Under the pieces are notes generated by a model. The model had not been told where the DNA came from. It saw only the letters and a list, made by a program, of their open reading frames with translations, and ran no database searches. The translations under genes were made by a program, and so were the position numbers. This document shows positions 44,445 through 52,781 of a DNA stretch of 64,000 nucleotides, piece after piece. The DNA comes from Jeotgalibacillus campisalis (GTDB lineage: Bacteria; Bacillota; Bacilli; Bacillales; Jeotgalibacillaceae): contig NZ_JXRR01000008.1 of the NCBI RefSeq assembly GCF_000829515.1, positions 1-64,000 of the forward strand, read 5' to 3'. Numbering within the stretch: position 1 is the first letter of the stretch; each line of letters opens with the position of its first letter.

Positions 44445-45365
44445 ATGAAATTATATAGTGCATTAATTCTATTAAGCTTAATTTGGGGACTTTCGTTTGT
44501 TTTTATAGAAGAATTAATTTCGACTGCGGGAGTTTGGGGAACTGTTTTTGTCAGGTGTCTTGCAGGTGCTGTCATCTTGATTCCGGTTCTTTTGTTGAAG
44601 AAAAAGCCAGAAAAAAAACAGCGTCCCCTGCCATGGAAAGCCATTATAACAGTCGGAGTTTTTAATGCGGGGCTGCCGTGGGGGTTGATCGCGCTCAGCC
44701 AGACCGAAATCACCAGCAGTGCTGCCGCGGTATTGAATGCTTCAACACCTATCTTAACTGCGGTGATGGGGTTTGCCGTTTTTTCTGTGCTCTTGAATAA
44801 ACGTCAGTGGGGCGGGATTTTTCTGGGCTTCATTGGTATTTTAATCCTCATGAACTTTCAGTTGGGTGAATTATTTTCCGGACAATTTGTCGGGATTGGA
44901 ACGATGATTCTAGCAGCCGCCTGCTATGGATTTTCTTCTCAATTTTCGAGAAGGTACTTAAAGGAAGTTAATGTATTTGTCCTAACCACACTTTCTTTGC
45001 TTGTTGGTGCCGGCATCGGAGGACTTGGTGCTGTTTTTACCACCCCGTCTTTATTCACTAATTTGGTCCAATCAGTCGATCTGCTTTTCGTAGGAGCAGT
45101 CATCGGGCTGGGGTGCCTGGGATCTGGAATTGCTCATCTGCTTTTCTATTATTTGATTAATGAAGGAGGAGCTGAATTTGCAACCACTGTAACCTATCTT
45201 GTTCCCTTAACCGCTATCCTGTGGGGGCATGTTTTACTGGATGAGGCCATCTCAAAAAATTTGATCGCAGGCTTAGTAACGATATTTATTGGCGTCTTCC
45301 TAGCGAATCAAAATATAAAATGGAACAGGCAGGCGAATGGATCTCTTAAAAGAAAGCAGGTATAA
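44445..45365 (+). CDS. EamA-family (DMT) transporter
   Basis: A 306-residue, ten-span drug/metabolite transporter with two EamA repeats: LYSALILLSLIWGLSFVFIEE and FVRCLAGAVILIPVLL in the first; GTMILAAACYGFSSQFSRR in the second, ending LIAGLVTIFIGVFLAN. The family exports amino acids, purines or drugs; the substrate is not evident. The start at 44445 follows GGGAAGGAG by 6 bases; ATG 44427 lies upstream of that site. It stands alone. Confidence 0.88.
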   Translation: MKLYSALILLSLIWGLSFVFIEELISTAGVWGTVFVRCLAGAVILIPVLLLKKKPEKKQRPLPWKAIITVGVFNAGLPWGLIALSQTEITSSAAAVLNASTPILTAVMGFAVFSVLLNKRQWGGIFLGFIGILILMNFQLGELFSGQFVGIGTMILAAACYGFSSQFSRRYLKEVNVFVLTTLSLLVGAGIGGLGAVFTTPSLFTNLVQSVDLLFVGAVIGLGCLGSGIAHLLFYYLINEGGAEFATTVTYLVPLTAILWGHVLLDEAISKNLIAGLVTIFIGVFLANQNIKWNRQANGSLKRKQV

Positions 45366-45464
45366 GGGTTGGTTGAATAGCTGGTTTTATTTCAAATTAT
45401 CTATATGTGTTAACATAGAATAAACTGGGAATTCCTGATACTTAAAATGGAGGAGGAGAAGAAC

Positions 45465-45650
45465 ATGCACGTATCGTTTTGGCTGTCAATTTACTTTATT
45501 CTAGTTGGCTTTGTCGTTCTCATTTTTATAAAATGGTTAGCTGAAAAGAAAAACAAAACGACGACTCAATTCATGGTTGGGTGGATCATGGCTATAGCAG
45601 TATGGGGATCAGTAAGTGTTCTTCTAGTACCTTTCTTTATTTTTCAATAG
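45465..45650 (+). CDS. small two-span membrane protein
   Basis: A 61-residue protein: HVSFWLSIYFILVGFVVLIFI (first span), charged loop AEKKNKTTT, second span with IMAIAVWGSVSVLLV. The ATG at 45465 follows GAGGAGGAG by 6 bases. No family is recognised. It precedes floT by 160 bases with the sigma-W-type promoter in between, so it is probably not in the floT transcript. Confidence 0.65.
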   Translation: MHVSFWLSIYFILVGFVVLIFIKWLAEKKNKTTTQFMVGWIMAIAVWGSVSVLLVPFFIFQ

Positions 45651-45718
45651 ATTCTTATTTAAATATAGGAGTGCGATCTTTACTTTTTGTCATTCGTTTG
45701 GAAAAATTTCCGCAAATC

Positions 45719-45744
45719 TGGAACCTTTCTCTCGTTCTTCCGTA
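45719..45744 (+). promoter_or_regulatory. sigma-W-type promoter of floT
   Basis: TGGAAC (45719-45724), exactly 16 bases, CGTA (45741-45744). The consensus is TGAAAC-N16-CGTA, so one mismatch. The B. subtilis flotillin operon is sigma-W controlled, which agrees with this match. Confidence 0.8.
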
Positions 45745-45812
45745 GATATAGTCGGAATCATTAATTTTTTCTGAAGAATATCTTTAGGAAAACAAAAGGA
45801 GGAAGATTCATC

Positions 45813-47348
45813 ATGGAAATGCTTCAGGCACTCACAATTATTGTTCCGATTTTAGTCATTCTGGCCATTGCAGGAGTAGTTGTGTTTATTTATTACAAGA
45901 TTCGCTACAGAACGGCTCGCTCAAATCAGGCACTCATCATTACAGGGCCAAAATTGGGAGATACAGAGAAAGAGACAAATATATTTACTGATTTAGAAGG
46001 ACGATCGATGAAGATTATCCGTGGGGGCGGCCATCTTTTACGGATGCACCAAACGGCTACACCTGTTGAACTGACTTCATTTCAGCTGAAGCTGACAACA
46101 CCTCGTGTTTACACAAATGGAGGGGTGCCAATTGTGGCAGATGCGGTTGCGATGGTCAAGGTCGCGGATACGTTAAAAGGAATAGCGAATTACGCTGAGC
46201 AGTTTCTTGGTAAAAAATCATCAGAACTTGAAGAAGAAATTGCTGAAGTCCTGAGTGCAAACTTGCGGGCGATTCTATCAAAAATGACAGTAGAGCAAAT
46301 TAATGAAGACCGTGAATCATTTAACGCGCAGGTAACTGACGTTGCGCAAAAGCAGCTTGATGATATGGGATTCCGGATTACATCACTTGGCTTGACGGAT
46401 CTGCGAGATGCAGACAGTGAAAACGGCTATCTAGAAAATCTGGGCCGTCCGAGAATTGCTGAGGTTCGAAAGCTTGCAGAAATCGCAGAAGCAAACAGTG
46501 AAAAAGAAACGCGAATTCAGCGTGCGAACTCTGATAAGGAAGCAAAAGAAGAAGAATACAAGCGCCAAACAGAAATTGCGGCTGCACAAAAAATTAAAGA
46601 CTTAAAAGATGCATCCATTAAAGAAGAAACCGAGCGTGCACGTGCAAAATCAGAACAATCGTACATACTGGAAAAAGCCAAACTTGATAAGCAGGTGCAA
46701 GAAGAGGAACTAGGTATACTTGCCAAGCGAAAAGAAGAAGAGCTTCGTATTCAGCAATACGAGCGCTCACGCCAGGTTGAAATTGAAGAAGAAGAAAACA
46801 AAATCCGCAGGGCCAAGTCAGATGCAGACTATTACACTGTCACAAGACAAGCAGAAGCGGACGCGCGCAAGGCTGAAATAGACGGAGAAGCGAAGGCGAA
46901 AATTAAACGTGAAGAAGGTCTTGCTGAAGCACAAGTTATCCTGGAGCGCGGTAAAGCAGAAGCAGAATCAAGACGTCTCTTGACTGAAGCCATTGCACAG
47001 CACGGGGAAGTTATTCTGGCAGAGAAACTCATTGAAATGCTGCCGATCTATGCAGAAAAAATTGCACAGCCATTATCAAATATTGATTCGGTAAAAATTA
47101 TTGATACAGGCAACGGCGACGGTGTTTCCGCATACGGGAAAAGCATCACTCAGACCATGGTTGCGCTGCAGGAACCATTAAAGGAACTTGTAGGAATTGA
47201 TGTCTCCAAGCTTCTTTCGGATGTAGTGAACCGCGGGAATACCCATACGGTTGTTTCTGAAAAAGAAAAAGCACAAGCCTCTCAAAATGGCGTTCAGCCT
47301 CCTGCAACTCAGGGACCGCAGACTGAGGAGCCAAAGAAGGAAGACTGA
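45813..47348 (+). CDS. floT: flotillin FloT
   Basis: A 511-residue flotillin. An N-terminal membrane hairpin (residues 6-28) is followed by the SPFH/PHB domain (about 30-220: ALIITGPKLGD, MKIIRGGGHLL, GGVPIVADAVAMVKV, RDADSENGYLENLG). A long Glu/Ala/Lys-rich coiled coil follows (about 225-400), with AEAxx repeats (AEADARKAEIDGEAKAK). The C-terminal oligomerisation region follows and a Pro/Gln/Glu tail (QPPATQGPQTEEP). FloT organises functional membrane microdomains and envelope-stress responses. GGAGGAAG precedes the ATG. The usual upstream NfeD partner (YuaF) is not next to it here. Confidence 0.95.
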   Translation: MEMLQALTIIVPILVILAIAGVVVFIYYKIRYRTARSNQALIITGPKLGDTEKETNIFTDLEGRSMKIIRGGGHLLRMHQTATPVELTSFQLKLTTPRVYTNGGVPIVADAVAMVKVADTLKGIANYAEQFLGKKSSELEEEIAEVLSANLRAILSKMTVEQINEDRESFNAQVTDVAQKQLDDMGFRITSLGLTDLRDADSENGYLENLGRPRIAEVRKLAEIAEANSEKETRIQRANSDKEAKEEEYKRQTEIAAAQKIKDLKDASIKEETERARAKSEQSYILEKAKLDKQVQEEELGILAKRKEEELRIQQYERSRQVEIEEEENKIRRAKSDADYYTVTRQAEADARKAEIDGEAKAKIKREEGLAEAQVILERGKAEAESRRLLTEAIAQHGEVILAEKLIEMLPIYAEKIAQPLSNIDSVKIIDTGNGDGVSAYGKSITQTMVALQEPLKELVGIDVSKLLSDVVNRGNTHTVVSEKEKAQASQNGVQPPATQGPQTEEPKKED

Positions 47349-47440
47349 CCACCATTTAATTCATAAAAAACAAACATGGAAGAGGTTGAGACTCAATGTT
47401 CTCAACCTTTTCTTATACTTGAAAAGAAGGAGGAAATGAA

Positions 47441-47692
47441 GTGAGGTTGCTGTCGCTACTTGAGTTACTAATCCTTGCGGTCATGTTCGGCTGGTTCTTC
47501 TATGTATTGGACCCTTTAATGGAAGATCGCTGGACTGCTTACTTGGCTTTCATAGGGATTGCTACCGTCATTACAATCCTTTTTTATAAGCTCGAGGGGA
47601 AAATTCCCATCCTGGAAAAACGATTGGACCAAAAGATCAGTTTGCTGCTTATCTTTTCTATCGTCATGATTCCAATATTATTGGCTTGGTGA
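47441..47692 (+). CDS. small three-span membrane protein
   Basis: An 83-residue protein that is almost entirely hydrophobic: three spans (about 4-24, 33-51, 62-82) with RLDQKISL between the last two. The GTG at 47441 follows AAGGAGGAAATGAA, a strong site. It lies 92 bases after floT, with a hairpin (GAGGTTGAGACTCAATGTTCTCAACCTTTTC) between, so it may be co-transcribed in part. No family is recognised; it occupies the position of yuaI in B. subtilis but does not resemble it. Confidence 0.65.
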   Translation: MRLLSLLELLILAVMFGWFFYVLDPLMEDRWTAYLAFIGIATVITILFYKLEGKIPILEKRLDQKISLLLIFSIVMIPILLAW

Positions 47693-47795
47693 ACTAGAGG
47701 TAGGCTGTCCAAAAGCAGTACCGCAACTTCCCGTTGTCCTCGCAGATGTTCTTTCGCTATAATTAGCTATATCGATCAAGAAGGGAAGAACCTGG

Positions 47796-48581
47796 GTGAT
47801 GATACGAATTAGGCTAGTGCTCCTGCTTGTGTTTGTTGTGCTGGTGGCAGCGGCCTGCTCGCCTGAAACAGAAAATCAGGAGAAGGAAACCGTTGAGCTG
47901 ACCATTTCGGCAGCCTCAAGCCTTCAAGATGCATTGAGAGAAATTAAAACGGAATTTGAAAAGGATTACCCCTACATAAAAATCAATTATAATCTTGCTT
48001 CTTCCGGGACGCTTCAGCAGCAAATCTTACAGGGGGCGCCGGTGGATGTGTTTCTTTCTGCTGCAGCAGAAACATTTGATCCGCTTGTGGAAGAAGGACT
48101 GATTGATTCAGACCAATCGGTTGACTTGCTGGGAAATGAAATCGTCCTCATCGTTCCTAAAGGAACCCAAAGCGAATTTTCGTCGTTTGATCAAATTGTT
48201 TATGCAGAGCGAATTGCCATTGGCACTCCTGACTCCGTCCCGGCAGGCATCTACGGGAAAGAGGTGCTTGAAAATGTATCTGTTTGGGAGAAGACTGAAA
48301 GCAGCTTAATTTTTGCCAAGGATGTCAGGCAGGTTCTGACGTATGTAGAAACGAATAATGTGGATGCCGGCATCGTGTATAAAACAGACGCACTTCGTTC
48401 AGATAAAGTTGAGGTTGCGGCTGAAGCGGACGAAGAAGACCATACTCCCATCGTGTATCCGGCTGGCGTTGTGAGCTCGGGTAATCATCCGAAGGAAGCA
48501 GCGCTTTTCTATCAATACATACAAAACGATAAATCGATGGATTTGTTTAAAGAATACGGTTTTAAGGATTTGATTAAATAA
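47796..48581 (+). CDS. modA: molybdate-binding lipoprotein ModA
   Basis: A 261-residue binding protein for molybdate (or tungstate) import: signal peptide to lipobox VAAACS (Cys near 22), then TISAASSLQDALREI (oxyanion-binding Ser near 40), LASSGTLQQQILQGAPVDVF (near 67), ALGTPDSVPAG-type loop (IAIGTPDSVPAGIYGK, near 141) and DAGIVYKTDAL near 190. These are the ModA signatures. It is followed without gap by modB. The region before the start has a weak ribosome site (GGGAAGAACC). The start is GTG 47796 or ATG 47799. Confidence 0.92.
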   Translation: MMIRIRLVLLLVFVVLVAAACSPETENQEKETVELTISAASSLQDALREIKTEFEKDYPYIKINYNLASSGTLQQQILQGAPVDVFLSAAAETFDPLVEEGLIDSDQSVDLLGNEIVLIVPKGTQSEFSSFDQIVYAERIAIGTPDSVPAGIYGKEVLENVSVWEKTESSLIFAKDVRQVLTYVETNNVDAGIVYKTDALRSDKVEVAAEADEEDHTPIVYPAGVVSSGNHPKEAALFYQYIQNDKSMDLFKEYGFKDLIK

Positions 48582-49238
48582 ATGACACAGGATTTTTGGG
48601 GACCCGTCCGATTATCGATTGAAATCGCAACTGTATCCAGTTTTTTTGTGCTGATTTTTGGACTGTTGCTTGGCAATTTCATGGCAAATAGAAAGTTTAA
48701 AGGAAAGATCGCAGTAGAAACCGTGTTTCTTCTGCCTCTCGTCCTGCCCCCTTCTGTGGTTGGTTTTCTGCTAATTATGATCTTTGGGCGAAACAGTCCA
48801 ATCGGTCAATCGATAGAATGGCTGTTTGATCAACCCATCATGTTTACCTGGTGGGCGGCAGTTATCGCTTCTTCTGTTGTTGCTTTTCCGCTTATGTATC
48901 AAGCATCGAAAACAGGATTTGAATCTATTGATGAAGATATTCAGCGGGCAGCACGCGTCGATGGTGCGAGTGAGCGTACACTTTTTCTATATGTCTCGGT
49001 TCCGCTTGCATTAAAAGCAATTATTGCAGGAGGCATCCTGAGCTTTGCCAGAGCGTTAGGTGAATTTGGTGCCACCCTGATGTTTGCGGGAAATATCCCA
49101 GGTAAAACCCAGACTGTCCCGACTGCGATTTACATGGCAATAGATTCAGGAAATATGGATCTTGCCTGGCTTTGGGTAGCCTGCATGGTGGGGCTTTCTT
49201 TTTTCATGCTTACCCTCGTCAGTCTAATACGATCATAG
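48582..49238 (+). CDS. modB: molybdate ABC permease ModB
   Basis: A 218-residue permease with five spans, starting immediately after the modA stop (TAAATG). The ATPase-docking EAA loop is present as EDIQRAARVDGASERTLFLY (near 112-131) and FARALGEFGATLMFAGNIPG (near 150-170) is typical of ModB. No ModC ATPase gene follows; the next 340 bases hold only a terminator. B. subtilis also has modAB (yvgLM) without modC, so a shared ATPase is plausible. Confidence 0.92.
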   Translation: MTQDFWGPVRLSIEIATVSSFFVLIFGLLLGNFMANRKFKGKIAVETVFLLPLVLPPSVVGFLLIMIFGRNSPIGQSIEWLFDQPIMFTWWAAVIASSVVAFPLMYQASKTGFESIDEDIQRAARVDGASERTLFLYVSVPLALKAIIAGGILSFARALGEFGATLMFAGNIPGKTQTVPTAIYMAIDSGNMDLAWLWVACMVGLSFFMLTLVSLIRS

Positions 49239-49584
49239 ATGTGCAATTCAGTTCGTTTACCTCTAGGCGCAGTCTTATTTCATGATGTAGATTTCAGGCG
49301 ATTCGAACGATGTGTTTTTCACTTCTTGGGAACAACTAGTAGGTTTAGTAGGCGGAAGTTTTGTTTTGTTCTATCTACTCGGCTTTGTGCATTTTCAGGG
49401 GAAAACGGTATCGTTTCATACTGGCTCTTTCGTTCCGAAACGGAAGAGTTTTTTTGTGAAAAAAATTAGGAAGAAGGAGATCGACTGCAGGAAGGAGAAT
49501 GCAAGAGGAAAGAGAAGCAACGTTTATCTTGATCTGATAAGGGTAAAATTACCATAAAGATTTTCTACTATGAGGAGTGAGCAC
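49239..49584 (+). other. non-coding stretch after modB
   Basis: Two overlapping ORFs (76 and 81 codons) cross the terminator at 49425-49455 and lack ribosome sites; neither resembles ModC or any family I know. I see no gene here. The stretch could be remains of a lost gene. Confidence 0.55.
49425..49455 (+). terminator. terminator of modAB
   Basis: CTCTTTCGTT / AACGGAAGAG stem with a short loop, then T7. Confidence 0.8.
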
Positions 49585-50082
49585 TTGAATAAAAGCAGGA
49601 TGGTCATTTGGTCCGTTTTTGCCTGTTTTGGTCTTGCGTTTCTGGTCATTTACCTTACTGGAAATGAAAATGCTGAAAACATTGAAGCGCAGCTAAAAGA
49701 GCGGCAGGGGAACTTTGACTCAATAATAAAAGAAAAAGAAACCAGTCATGGAATGCTCGTTTTTTATACACTGAGAAAAGAGGAAAGAGCAGGTATAGGC
49801 CTGGCGCTGTTTAAGGAAGAAAGCGAAGGGAACTGGGTGTATCAGGATGGAACGGCGCATCTCTCCAATCTCAATCGGCGCTCATTTCTCTCAGACTATA
49901 TCGAAATTGACGAAGAAATCAAAGTCGTTTACGGGTATGTGCATGACTCCTCCATTCTTGATATGAACTTAGTAAAAGAGATGGAACTTGAAAATGATAC
50001 GTTAATGGTGAGTGATTCGCATATTGCCTACACCTTTGTTGAAAAAGATAAAAAAGTAAAAATACAGCCGGTTGACAACTAG
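49585..50082 (+). CDS. membrane-anchored hypothetical protein
   Basis: A 165-residue protein with one N-terminal span (VIWSVFACFGLAFLVIYLTG, near 6-25) and a ~140-residue extracytoplasmic domain of beta character (GMLVFYTLRKEER, LALFKEESEGNWVYQDG, KVVYGYVHD). The TTG at 49585 follows GAGGAG by 8 bases; an ATG at 49570 overlaps that site. No known family. A hairpin terminator follows. It is a lone gene, like several neighbours with small secreted domains. Confidence 0.7.
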   Translation: MNKSRMVIWSVFACFGLAFLVIYLTGNENAENIEAQLKERQGNFDSIIKEKETSHGMLVFYTLRKEERAGIGLALFKEESEGNWVYQDGTAHLSNLNRRSFLSDYIEIDEEIKVVYGYVHDSSILDMNLVKEMELENDTLMVSDSHIAYTFVEKDKKVKIQPVDN

Positions 50083-50104
50083 GTTGATGTACTTTTAAAT
50101 TGTG

Positions 50105-50143
50105 AAAAAGCTGTGAAAGGGAGAGGCCTTTCACAGCTTTTCC
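50105..50143 (+). terminator. terminator after the anchored protein gene
   Basis: AAAAAGCTGTGAAAGG / CCTTTCACAGCTTTT, a 16-bp stem followed by CCTCTT. Confidence 0.8.
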
Positions 50144-50317
50144 TCTTAAGATTTCATGCCCTTCACTTGTGTTACTGCAAGTTAATTTTTAACTAGTAGA
50201 ATTCCGTGAAATGAAAAGCATGGACAATCAACCGAAGCAGTTTGGCATTCCGGGTCTATGGACTGTTTTACTTAAAAGAAGGAGTTAAGTTTAACTCTTT
50301 TATCAGGAGCTGAGAGC

Positions 50318-51022
50318 GTGAAAGGAAAACGGACAGTTGTCACAGGGATCATTTTGTTAGTCATCGTTGTTGCTTATGCCACCTTTAAGCTAAGTTTGGA
50401 TTATTTACAAACCAAGGAAGCATCCTATATTCCTCGGGATCCTTACAGAGAAGAAACAGTATTGGAAGAAGACATCGTGCGTCAAGAACCAAGAAGAATG
50501 ATTTCTCACCCTGCCCCGTCGACAGAAGAGCGGGAGCTGCCGGTGGAAGCTGAAAAAAAGTATACCGTTTATGAAAATTCCCTATATGTCACAACGAACG
50601 AAGGGGAATCCTGGTTGAGGGTGCCGGATGACGAAACGGCGGGTTATTCAAGAATTAGCGATTACCTGGACGTTATATCATCTCACAGCATCTATCTGTC
50701 GAATGAAAGAATAAGCGTGGTCTATGGAGGCAGGGGAATAGAGAATCTATCCGTCCTGACAACGCGTGATCGTGGAGAAGTATGGAGTGTCGGCAGTGTT
50801 CCTAAAACGGCAAGCGGCGAACTGAATAAGGGATACGAGGAACTTTATATTGATTTTCTAGAGGATGGAACAGGGTATATTACTGCTGTGCCGGAAACAG
50901 GTGAGTCCATCCTGGCGTTCAGAAGTGTAAATAACGGGGTAACATGGGATCCTATTGAAAACAGGGATGCGCTATATACAGAAATTCTCAGGCATTTTGA
51001 GGTAAGGGAGGTGTCTGAATGA
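50318..51022 (+). CDS. membrane-anchored protein with Asp-box (BNR) repeats
   Basis: A 234-residue protein with a signal-anchor (residues 5-24), a charged linker (to about 85) and an extracytoplasmic domain with BNR/Asp-box-like motifs: TTNEGESWLRV (near 91), TTRDRGEVWSV (near 147) and SVNNGVTWDPI (near 205). Asp boxes (S-x-D-x-G-x-T-W) occur in beta-propellers such as sialidases and YCF48-type proteins; three are too few for a full propeller. The start is GTG 50318 after CAGGAGC. It overlaps the next gene by 4 bases (ATGA). Confidence 0.75.
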   Translation: MKGKRTVVTGIILLVIVVAYATFKLSLDYLQTKEASYIPRDPYREETVLEEDIVRQEPRRMISHPAPSTEERELPVEAEKKYTVYENSLYVTTNEGESWLRVPDDETAGYSRISDYLDVISSHSIYLSNERISVVYGGRGIENLSVLTTRDRGEVWSVGSVPKTASGELNKGYEELYIDFLEDGTGYITAVPETGESILAFRSVNNGVTWDPIENRDALYTEILRHFEVREVSE

Positions 51023-51873
51023 TACGGAACCGGAAAATAAAATGGTTTCTTTCAGCAGGAATTTTTCTCCTATTTTTATTTCAACTATTGAGTATAGGAA
51101 TCGCTGAACCACGCGGGTATTCTCTCTTATATGACTGGATGGCTTATGCGGTCAACTACGTGATTGTGATCATGATTCTTTTCCTTTACATACAAAACCT
51201 TTACGTCAGATGGGCCGTTCGAATGGCAGCTGTCATTCTGATTGTGAGTACGACCACCTTCTTTCTTTTCAAAGGGGATGTTCATCTAGTGGTTGAACAG
51301 TCGGAGGATCGGCGTCATGAGGTGATTTTAAAGGAATATAGCGAAATGAAACAGGAAACAATCAGCCTGAAACGAATTGCATGGATCTTTGGAAAACAAA
51401 CAGGGATTTTGACGGGGAGCTCAGATTATAAGACGATTGAGAGAGATACATATAAAGTAGAGTGGCATCATGGAGATACAGCTGTCATTACGTATCAAGC
51501 ATCAGAAGAAAAGGACTCCCTCGAGCAGGAAGTGGTCAACTTCAGGCCATCTTCTTATGTCAGTTATCAGAATGCGGTTGTCGGTTTGATGGGGAAATGG
51601 GTTGACGTTGATCAGCCTGAAAATTTCTTGCTGGCTGAAGGCAGTCAATTTGTCTATGCGCGCGATGGTGAACTTTTTTATTATCGTGCTGAGGATGCAG
51701 AGCAGCATGGAATTTATGCGGTGACGCTTAAAGGCATGGAACAAAATCCATCACTGACAATCGTGCTCAGCCCCGAGGCAGAGTTTGGTGATGATAATCT
51801 GATAAGCGGGTCCATTACGATTCATCCTGTGACGCTCGACCCGGCAGATGGTGCGATCTATGAGAGAGAATAG
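51019..51873 (+). CDS. multi-span membrane protein of unknown function
   Basis: A 284-residue protein with three N-terminal spans (about 10-28, 40-60, 66-88) followed by a ~190-residue extracytoplasmic, beta-rich domain (VILKEYSEMKQET, YKVEWHHGDTAVITY, SSYVSYQNAVVGLMG, GSITIHPVTL). The ATG overlaps the previous stop (ATGA), so this pair is translationally coupled and may form one membrane complex. I recognise no family. Confidence 0.7.
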   Translation: MIRNRKIKWFLSAGIFLLFLFQLLSIGIAEPRGYSLLYDWMAYAVNYVIVIMILFLYIQNLYVRWAVRMAAVILIVSTTTFFLFKGDVHLVVEQSEDRRHEVILKEYSEMKQETISLKRIAWIFGKQTGILTGSSDYKTIERDTYKVEWHHGDTAVITYQASEEKDSLEQEVVNFRPSSYVSYQNAVVGLMGKWVDVDQPENFLLAEGSQFVYARDGELFYYRAEDAEQHGIYAVTLKGMEQNPSLTIVLSPEAEFGDDNLISGSITIHPVTLDPADGAIYERE

Positions 51874-52003
51874 AAGTTCTTCAGTATGTCAGGCTTGTGC
51901 ATATTCTGACACTCTTTAAAAGGGGAGAATGACGCATGCTGCTAGGCACCCGTTTAAATTTGGAGGCATATAGTAGGGTAAACGAGGAAAGCTGATGTGA
52001 AGC

Positions 52004-52714
52004 ATGATGAAGTTTCGGAAGAAAGGTACGCTGTCTTTGCGAGCAAGCTTCATGATTTCATTTGTCCTTTTTATTATCTCAACTTTGTGCAGTGTCTGGC
52101 TGATCGATAAACGAATCGAACCGAGTATTATGAATATAGCAGAAACAAAGACACACGATATAGCCATTCAGGCAATTAATGAAGCGGTGTCGGAGGAAAT
52201 GACGAACGAGTTGGATATAAAAGATTTAGTCATTTTTCAAGAAACAGGTGAAGGAACAGCTTATAGCTTTAACCCGGTTTTGTATAATCGGCTGGATAAT
52301 GAGGCGTCAAACAGAGTCCAGGAGTTTTTAAATAATGGCTACAAAGCAAAAGAAGCAGAAGCAAAAAACATAAAGCTTGAAGATGATATTATCTATTATA
52401 TGCCCCTCGGAATGACAACAGATAATCTGCTTTTATCAACACTTGGTCCAAAGATTCCCATACAATTTGAAACCATTGGCAATGTGACGACAACGATCGA
52501 AACAACGCTGAAAGAAAGCGGGATTAATAATACGTATTTGGAGATTTTTCTGGAAGTGGATGTGGAAATGAAAGTCATTATTCCTTCTATGAGCAAAACA
52601 ATGGAAGTGAAAAATCTGATCAAGCTAGGTGATTTATTCCTTAAAGGCGATGTGCCGGAGTATTATGGAGACGTTCCTGCCATTAACAATGATGAAGGCG
52701 GGGATGCTCCATGA
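52004..52714 (+). CDS. yunB: YunB-like sporulation protein
   Basis: A 236-residue protein with one N-terminal span (about 14-36). The body has the YunB signature: RIEPSIMNIAETKTHDIAIQAIN, ELDIKDLVIFQE, PLGMTTDNLLLSTLGPKIPI and VDVEMKVIIPSMSKTMEV. In B. subtilis YunB is a sigma-E-dependent mother-cell membrane protein needed for normal sporulation, and SpoIIR/SpoIIM-like topology fits. Its presence argues for a spore-former. The ATG at 52004 has no ribosome site at the usual spacing (GAGGAAAG is 13 bases away). Confidence 0.85.
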   Translation: MMKFRKKGTLSLRASFMISFVLFIISTLCSVWLIDKRIEPSIMNIAETKTHDIAIQAINEAVSEEMTNELDIKDLVIFQETGEGTAYSFNPVLYNRLDNEASNRVQEFLNNGYKAKEAEAKNIKLEDDIIYYMPLGMTTDNLLLSTLGPKIPIQFETIGNVTTTIETTLKESGINNTYLEIFLEVDVEMKVIIPSMSKTMEVKNLIKLGDLFLKGDVPEYYGDVPAINNDEGGDAP

Positions 52715-52741
52715 AGTGCGGGTTTTCTCGCCATAACAGAT

Positions 52742-52781
52742 AAAAAAAGCGAAGAGGAATGTCCTCTTCGCTTCGTTTTTA
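52742..52781. terminator. bidirectional terminator between yunB and the CNNM gene
   Basis: AAGCGAAGAGGA / TCCTCTTCGCTT stem with an ATG loop and A/T runs on both sides. Confidence 0.85.

Noticed and set aside
49239-49557. Two overlapping ORFs after modB as a possible modC remnant
   Set aside because: No Walker or signature motif in any frame, and the terminator hairpin lies within both.
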